Assembly: GCA_009885845.1 (NCBI GenBank)
Contig: VFJW01000019.1
Location: 1-49,466, forward strand
Reading direction: 5' to 3'
Source of the DNA: Geobacter sp.
Lineage (GTDB): Bacteria > Desulfobacterota > Desulfuromonadia > Geobacterales > Pseudopelobacteraceae
Length of the DNA stretch: 49,466 nt
How positions within the stretch are numbered: the stretch's first letter is position 1; each line of letters opens with the position of its first letter. A program made the translations under genes and the position numbers. This document shows, piece by piece, positions 44,277 through 49,466 of this stretch. The notes beneath the pieces were generated by a model, which ran no database searches, was not told the DNA's origin, and saw only the letters and a program-made list of their open reading frames with translations.

Positions 44277-44318
44277 ATAGTCACCTCGTAAAAATAGGGT
44301 TTAGTTCGCTTTGCTCAC

Positions 44319-44373
44319 AGGTTGAGGTTGAGATTGAGAACAAAAAACTTAACCTCAACCTTAACCTCAACCT
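44319..44373. repeat. Hexamer-based inverted repeat between pyrB and pyrC
   Basis: The 100-base gap between pyrB and pyrC holds a long hairpin made of GGTTGA-like units. The left arm (44319-44338) pairs with the right arm (44354-44373) over 20 bases with one wobble and one mismatch, around an A-rich loop. On the plus strand the right arm reads as AACCTCAACC and AACCTCAACC joined by TT. It could modulate operon expression or mRNA stability. No T-run follows on the minus strand, so it is not a clear terminator. Confidence 0.65.
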
Positions 44374-44376
44374 GCA

Positions 44377-45309
44377 CTACTCCAACTCTCCGCCGCAGAC
44401 GTGATACAGCATCGACATCCGCACCGCAACGCCGTTCTCAACCTGCTTCAGGATCCAGGACCGGTCACCGTCAACCATACTGGAAGACATTTCCACCCCG
44501 CGATTGATCGGACCGGGATGCATGACTATGGCGTTCGGCTTGGCCAGCTTGATATTATTCGGATTAAGCCCGAAATAACGGGAATATTCACGAGTGTTCG
44601 GCATAAGCGTTTTACCTTGACGCTCCTGCTGAATCCGCAGCATCATGACGACATCGGCGTCCTGCAGCGCCTCGTTCATCGAGGCACACACTGTAACATC
44701 ACCCAGTTTTTCCACACCCGGAGGCATCATGGTAGGCGGCCCTGCCAAAAACACCGAGGAACCGAGCTTGGTCAGCCCTTGAATATTGGAGCGTGCAACA
44801 CGGCTGTGAGTAATATCACCGACAATCGCAACCTTCAGGCCATCCAGTCGCCCGAAACGATCCTTCATGGTCAACATATCCAGCAGTCCTTGTGAAGGAT
44901 GTTCATGAGCACCGTCACCGGCGTTGATGATTGAACAGTTAATTTTGTTAGCCAGAAAATAATGAGAACCAGAGACAGAATGGCGCATAACGATGATATC
45001 AGGCTTCATTGCCAGCAGGTTCAGTGCCGTGTCTGCGAGTGTTTCGCCCTTGGTGGTTGAACTGGAAGCCGTGGTAATATTGACGGTGTCAGCCGAAAGG
45101 CGTTTCCCGGCAATCTCAAAGGAGGTGCGGGTACGCGTCGAAGCTTCGTAGAACAGATTAATAATCGTTTTTCCGCGCAGCGTCGGTACCTTCTTGATGT
45201 CACGGCTGTTGATCTCCCGCATGTTTTCAGCTGTTGAAATCAATAATTCAATATCCTCTTTCGACAGGTCCCGCAGGGCAATAATGTGCTTATGCTTGAA
45301 ATCGGCCAT
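44377..45309 (-). CDS. pyrB: Aspartate carbamoyltransferase catalytic subunit
   Basis: PyrB condenses carbamoyl phosphate and aspartate. The 310-residue protein has the carbamoyl-phosphate loop [21 protein letters not shown], the 80s loop [37 protein letters not shown], and [12 protein letters not shown]. No pyrI regulatory gene is next to it. It starts 13 bases after pyrR. Confidence 0.96.
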   Translation of the reverse strand: MADFKHKHIIALRDLSKEDIELLISTAENMREINSRDIKKVPTLRGKTIINLFYEASTRTRTSFEIAGKRLSADTVNITTASSSTTKGETLADTALNLLAMKPDIIVMRHSVSGSHYFLANKINCSIINAGDGAHEHPSQGLLDMLTMKDRFGRLDGLKVAIVGDITHSRVARSNIQGLTKLGSSVFLAGPPTMMPPGVEKLGDVTVCASMNEALQDADVVMMLRIQQERQGKTLMPNTREYSRYFGLNPNNIKLAKPNAIVMHPGPINRGVEMSSSMVDGDRSWILKQVENGVAVRMSMLYHVCGGELE

Positions 45310-45322
45310 TCCTGTTTACCCC

Positions 45323-46014
<692 letters not shown>

Positions 46015-46021
46015 TGTGTCG

Positions 46022-46053
46022 CCTTTGCTAGTCTCTCGGACTAAATTAAAAGG
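46022..46053 (-). promoter_or_regulatory. PyrR-type RNA binding hairpin
   Basis: On the minus strand, CCTTTT (46048-46053) and AAAGG (46022-46026) enclose the hairpin TAGTC-CGAGA-GACTA. The core AGTCCGAGAGACT is close to the PyrR site pattern ARUCCNGNGAGGYU, one base shorter. The outer stem would hide the AAAGG ribosome site of the leader ORF. Confidence 0.72.
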
Positions 46054-46071
46054 GGTGTATGTAATGTCAGG

Positions 46072-46101
46072 ACAGTACCATTTTAATATGAAACAGGTCA
46101 A
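46072..46101 (-). promoter_or_regulatory. Putative promoter of the pyr operon
   Basis: On the minus strand, TTGACC (46096-46101) and TACTGT (46072-46077) stand 18 bases apart, about 20 bases upstream of the PyrR-type hairpin, which suits a leader transcript. Confidence 0.45.
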
Positions 46102-46140
46102 GCATGATTACCGGTTATTTAAAAAAAATATTCTGTACAA

Positions 46141-47400
46141 CTACACTGACAGCATCTCTACAGACAGCCCCAGATCCGCAACCTGACCCATGGCTTCAAG
46201 ATGCAGATACTCACTTCTGATCAATTCCCGTGACACCCTCTGAATATCTTCGACACTGACCGCATCGTAATTGGCGAGAACATCTTCAATTGGCTGCTGC
46301 TTTTGAATGTAGATTTCGTTTTTGGCGAGACGGATCATTAAGTTGTCGCTGCTTTCAAGTGACATGAGGGTTTTGCCTTTCAACTGCTCCCGTGCAGAAT
46401 CAAGTTCGTCCTGCGGAACTTCCTCGGCAACAAGACGCGACATTTCATGCTGTGCGATGTCGAGTACCTCTCGACAATGCTTCTTTTCAGTACCTGCGTA
46501 CACAACCAGAGCACCGGAATCGGCATTGGATATATTGTAGGAGTAAACCGAATACGCCAGCCCTTTCTTCTCGCGAATTTCCTGAAACAGTCGCGAACTC
46601 ATTCCTCCACCGAGGATCGTCGTCAGCAGAAACAGGGCATACCGATCAGAATGATCATAGCGGAGCGAGCGGGTTCCGAGGCACATGAGGGTCTGCTCCA
46701 TCTCTCTTTCAGTGAGATGGAGCACTTTTTCCGCAGGTGCAAATACATCATTGATGCTTGGCTGCCACGGAGAAAAAATTCCGGAGAACATCGGTGCCAG
46801 AATGGCAACCAGTTCATCATGGTTAACATTTCCGGCCGCCGCTATTATTATATCACGGGGGCGGTAGCGACTGGCCTTATGTGCCAGGATTGCCGAACGC
46901 GAGAGATCTGAAATTGTTTTTTCACTTCCAAGAACCGGCATGCCGAGCAATTGGCCCCGCCAGAAGTTTTCATGAAAGCGGTCATGAATGAACTCATCCG
47001 GCGAATCATCACGCATCTTTATTTCCTGAAGCACGACCTTTCGTTCCCGCTCAATTTCTTCCGGCGGAAACGTGGAATTTAAAAAAATATCAGCCAGCAG
47101 GCCGGCTGCTCGCGGGATAAATTTGGCAAGTACCTTTGCGTAATAACAGACATACTCATGACCGGTAAACGCATTCAGGATTCCACCCATCGAGTCGATC
47201 TCGCGAGATATCTGATGAGCGGAGCGTCGCTCTGTACCCTTAAACAGCATATGTTCAATAAAATGAGCAACACCATTATCTTCAGGTGATTCATGCCGGG
47301 TACCGTTGGCCACCCAGATGCCAGTGGTTACTGTATGCATATACCCGACATTCTGGGTGACAATGCGAACGCCGTTATCGAGAGTCGTTGTAGTTATCAT
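46141..47400 (-). CDS. M16-family zinc metalloprotease
   Basis: The 419-residue protein has the inverted zinc motif HxxEH in VAHFIEHMLFKGT (H46, E49, H50), the downstream glutamate region, and the R/Y-containing GGGMSSRLFQEIREKKGLAYSVYSY in the second half. It resembles bacterial processing-peptidase-like proteins (PqqL/MPP type). There is no signal peptide, so it is likely cytoplasmic. Related genes often follow pnp, which is not present here. It stands alone upstream of the pyr leader, divergent from sucC. Confidence 0.92.
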   Translation of the reverse strand: MITTTTLDNGVRIVTQNVGYMHTVTTGIWVANGTRHESPEDNGVAHFIEHMLFKGTERRSAHQISREIDSMGGILNAFTGHEYVCYYAKVLAKFIPRAAGLLADIFLNSTFPPEEIERERKVVLQEIKMRDDSPDEFIHDRFHENFWRGQLLGMPVLGSEKTISDLSRSAILAHKASRYRPRDIIIAAAGNVNHDELVAILAPMFSGIFSPWQPSINDVFAPAEKVLHLTEREMEQTLMCLGTRSLRYDHSDRYALFLLTTILGGGMSSRLFQEIREKKGLAYSVYSYNISNADSGALVVYAGTEKKHCREVLDIAQHEMSRLVAEEVPQDELDSAREQLKGKTLMSLESSDNLMIRLAKNEIYIQKQQPIEDVLANYDAVSVEDIQRVSRELIRSEYLHLEAMGQVADLGLSVEMLSV

Positions 47401-47808
47401 ATGTAGACAATACCCTAGTTTTTAACTATTTCAACCAAAAACAAAGCTATTAGATTTCAACGATCAAATCAAAACGTATATCTACATTTTACTCATATTT
47501 AATTTTTTACCACATCACTCTGGAATAAGTCCGTAAATTTAACATGACAAATTACGTTTTTTACTGTAGATAAACTACTGTCTTTACATCAACCTCATCT
47601 GTTACAGATATGTTTTCGCGATAGTCATCTACCGTTTCCTTGTTTATCAGATGCCTAAAAATCAATTGACATCACTCAACTAAAGGAATAATTGGTATTA
47701 CCATATCAATTTTTTCAGGATTACGATCACTTACTGAATATCAATGCAAAAAAGGCATACAATCCATTATCAGACAGCATCCACATTGGTCAGAACAGGA
47801 GTTTTTCA
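47401..47808. other. AT-rich divergent intergenic region before sucC
   Basis: These 408 bases hold no supported gene. TTGACA at 47666-47671 with AATAAT at 47687-47692 (spacing 15) or TAATTG (spacing 17) is a possible sucC promoter. The region is far richer in A and T than the genes on either side. I see no strong hairpin or repeat in it. Confidence 0.4.
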
Positions 47809-48981
47809 ATGAATATTCACGAGTACCAGGCAAAAGCAATTCTCCGTAAATTCGGCGTCCCTGTCCCTGACGGTCACGTAGTGTACAACAGCGCCGGCGC
47901 ACGCGAGTGGGCCAAACGACTGGGTGACGGTCCCTGGGTTGTCAAAGCACAGATCCATGCCGGCGGCAGAGGAAAAGGGGGCGGCGTCAAGCTGGCCCGC
48001 ACCACCGACGAAGTACGCAACATCGCCCGCGAAATGATCGGCATGACTCTCGTCACTCATCAAACCGGTCCGGAAGGAAAACTGGTCACCCGCGTCCTCG
48101 TAGAAGACGGCTGCAACATCGCCAACGAACTCTACGTATCCCTGCTCGTTGACCGCGCTACCTCCAAAGTCACCGTCATGGCCTCCACCGAAGGGGGGAT
48201 GGACATTGAAGAAGTCGCCGCCAAAACCCCCGAAAAAATCTTCACCGAAGCCATCGATCCACTCGTCGGCCTCACCCCCTTCCAGTGCCGCAAGATCGCC
48301 TTCTCCCTCGGCCTCTCCGGCAAACTGGTCACCAAAGCGGTCGCCGTTCTGCAGGGACTCTACGAAACTTTCATCGCCTGTGACTGCTCCATGCTCGAAA
48401 TCAACCCGCTCGTCGTCACCAAAGAGAACAACCTGCTGGCCCTCGACGCAAAATTCGGCTTCGATGACAATGCCCTTTTTCGTCACCCCAAAATCGGCGA
48501 TATGCGTGACTACGACGAAGAAGATCCCAACGAAGTCGAAGCTTCACAACACGAACTCTCCTACGTATCTCTCACCGGCAATATCGGCTGCCTCGTCAAC
48601 GGCGCCGGCTTAGCCATGGCCACCATGGACATCATCAAACATTATAGCGGCGACCCGGCCAACTTCCTCGACGTCGGTGGTGGCGCCACTATAGAGAGAG
48701 TGACCGAAGCCTTCAAAATCATCCTCTCCGACAAAAACGTCAAAGGGATCCTCGTCAACATCTTTGGCGGCATTATGAAGTGCGACATCATCGCCACCGG
48801 CGTCGTCGAGGCCGCCAAGCAGGTCTCCCTCAAAGTACCACTGGTAGTAAGACTCGAAGGAACCAACGTCGCCCGTGGCAAGGAAATCCTTGCCGAGAGC
48901 GGCTTAAACATCGTATCCGCCGACGGCATGGCCGACGCAGCGCAAAAAATTGTCCAGGCCGTGAAAGGAGCCAACCAATGA
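47809..48981 (+). CDS. sucC: Succinate-CoA ligase (ADP-forming) beta subunit
   Basis: SucC binds the nucleotide and succinate in the TCA cycle enzyme that interconverts succinyl-CoA and succinate. The 390-residue protein begins [22 protein letters not shown] and has the ATP-grasp segment [53 protein letters not shown] and [11 protein letters not shown] chose ATG 47809 with AGGAG six bases upstream; the 39 codons before it are AT-rich and do not look coding. Third codon positions are mostly C, unlike most neighbours. The stop overlaps sucD. Confidence 0.96.
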   Translation: MNIHEYQAKAILRKFGVPVPDGHVVYNSAGAREWAKRLGDGPWVVKAQIHAGGRGKGGGVKLARTTDEVRNIAREMIGMTLVTHQTGPEGKLVTRVLVEDGCNIANELYVSLLVDRATSKVTVMASTEGGMDIEEVAAKTPEKIFTEAIDPLVGLTPFQCRKIAFSLGLSGKLVTKAVAVLQGLYETFIACDCSMLEINPLVVTKENNLLALDAKFGFDDNALFRHPKIGDMRDYDEEDPNEVEASQHELSYVSLTGNIGCLVNGAGLAMATMDIIKHYSGDPANFLDVGGGATIERVTEAFKIILSDKNVKGILVNIFGGIMKCDIIATGVVEAAKQVSLKVPLVVRLEGTNVARGKEILAESGLNIVSADGMADAAQKIVQAVKGANQ

Positions 48982-49466
48982 GTATTCTCATCAATAAACA
49001 CACCAAAGTCATCACCCAGGGGATCACCGGCGCAACCGGCCTCTTTCACGCCCAGGGAGCACGTGAATACGGCACCCTCATGGTCGGCGGCGTCACCCCC
49101 GGCAAAGGCGGCACTGTAATAGACGGTTTTCCTGTTTTCGACACGGTAGCAGGAGCCGTAGCACAGACCGGCGCCACCGCCTCAGTCATCTATGTGCCAC
49201 CACCATTTGCTGCTGACTCCATCATGGAAGCCGTAGACGCTGGTATCGAACTGGTCTGCTGCATCACCGAAGGCATACCGGTCCTCGACATGGTCAAAGT
49301 AAAACAGTACATGATCGGCAAAAAGACCCGCCTGATCGGTCCCAACTGCCCCGGTGTCATCACCCCCGGAGAATGCAAGATCGGCATCATGCCCGGCTAT
49401 ATCCACAAACCGGGCAAAGTCGGCGTCGTCTCCCGGAGCGGCACCTTAACCTACGAAGCCGTCTGG
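48978..49466 (+). CDS. sucD: Succinate-CoA ligase alpha subunit (N-terminal part, runs off window)
   Basis: The first 163 codons are visible: [68 protein letters not shown] and [22 protein letters not shown]. This is the CoA-binding Rossmann domain of SucD. The catalytic His lies beyond the window. It starts in an ATGA overlap with sucC. Confidence 0.96.
   Translation, partial: MSILINKHTKVITQGITGATGLFHAQGAREYGTLMVGGVTPGKGGTVIDGFPVFDTVAGAVAQTGATASVIYVPPPFAADSIMEAVDAGIELVCCITEGIPVLDMVKVKQYMIGKKTRLIGPNCPGVITPGECKIGIMPGYIHKPGKVGVVSRSGTLTYEAVW

Noticed and set aside
47692-47808. 39-codon N-terminal extension of SucC
   Set aside because: It is AT-rich with different codon use, and the family N-terminus and ribosome site are at 47809.
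47806-48486. Minus-strand 226-codon frame opposite sucC
   Set aside because: It is an antisense artefact of the C-ending codon bias in sucC; its sequence is low-complexity Gly/Asp/Phe.
48149-48613. Plus-strand 154-codon Pro/Ser-rich frame inside sucC
   Set aside because: It is an out-of-frame shadow of sucC with no recognisable domain.

Overview
The window is a 49.5 kb chromosomal segment of a Gram-negative, most likely Geobacter-like (Desulfuromonadales/Geobacterales) bacterium. This rests on the gene content: lpxC, a pyrR-pyrB-pyrC-carA-carB-greA block, an ispE/tRNA-Gln/prs/rplY/pth/ychF block, a 4-helix-bundle sensor ending in the LEGLIPIC motif, and many two-component and radical SAM proteins. 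Most of the window is core housekeeping. Two stretches are accessory: about 3.4-11.7 kb and about 31.36-32.86 kb.

Layout. 1-2226 (minus): cysE, a short lpxC and a truncated membrane sensor. 2400-3342 (plus): ispE and tRNA-Gln(UUG). 3511-11723 (plus): an unusual RiPP-type cluster lying between tRNA-Gln and prs. It encodes a lasso-type leader peptidase (B2), a PqqD-like leader-binding protein (B1), a 33-residue precursor whose leader matches the lasso consensus but whose core is Ala followed by twelve tyrosines, an HPr-kinase-like protein, a nucleotidyltransferase-like protein, an asparagine synthetase homologue with an intact glutaminase domain, a radical SAM/SPASM protein and a B12-type radical SAM protein. 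The core has no Asp or Glu, so the classical lasso isopeptide cannot form. This is the best candidate for an undescribed system.

11.8-19.1 kb (plus): prs, rplY, pth, ychF, secA, argJ. 19.2-24.0 kb (plus): a secreted serine hydrolase, a CheY-like protein with a long acidic linker, a palindromic repeat, trpD, trpC and a small membrane protein. 24.0-29.0 kb (minus): an NtrY-like kinase, an NtrX-like regulator with an altered sigma54 loop (SAFIGA for GAFTGA), and an S41 protease. 29.15-31.34 kb (plus): a TPR protein and a TatD-radical SAM fusion.

31.36-32.92 kb: a small island containing a HEPN/MNT pair, a decayed helicase fragment and a candidate sRNA. It is bounded by two imperfect copies of the tRNA-His 3' end plus terminator, as expected for an old tRNA-site insertion. 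32.96-36.68 kb (minus): MoxR, DUF58 and transglutaminase genes. 36.8-45.9 kb (minus): the pyrimidine operon pyrR-pyrB-pyrC-carA-(radical SAM)-carB, then greA and a DUF1858 gene. Its leader contains a PyrR-type RNA element, a leader ORF and a terminator, arranged as in coupled transcription-translation attenuation. 46.1-49.5 kb: an M16 protease (minus), then sucC and the start of sucD (plus), with strongly C-ending codon use.

Functional names rest on motifs read by eye from the translated sequence; no database search was run.
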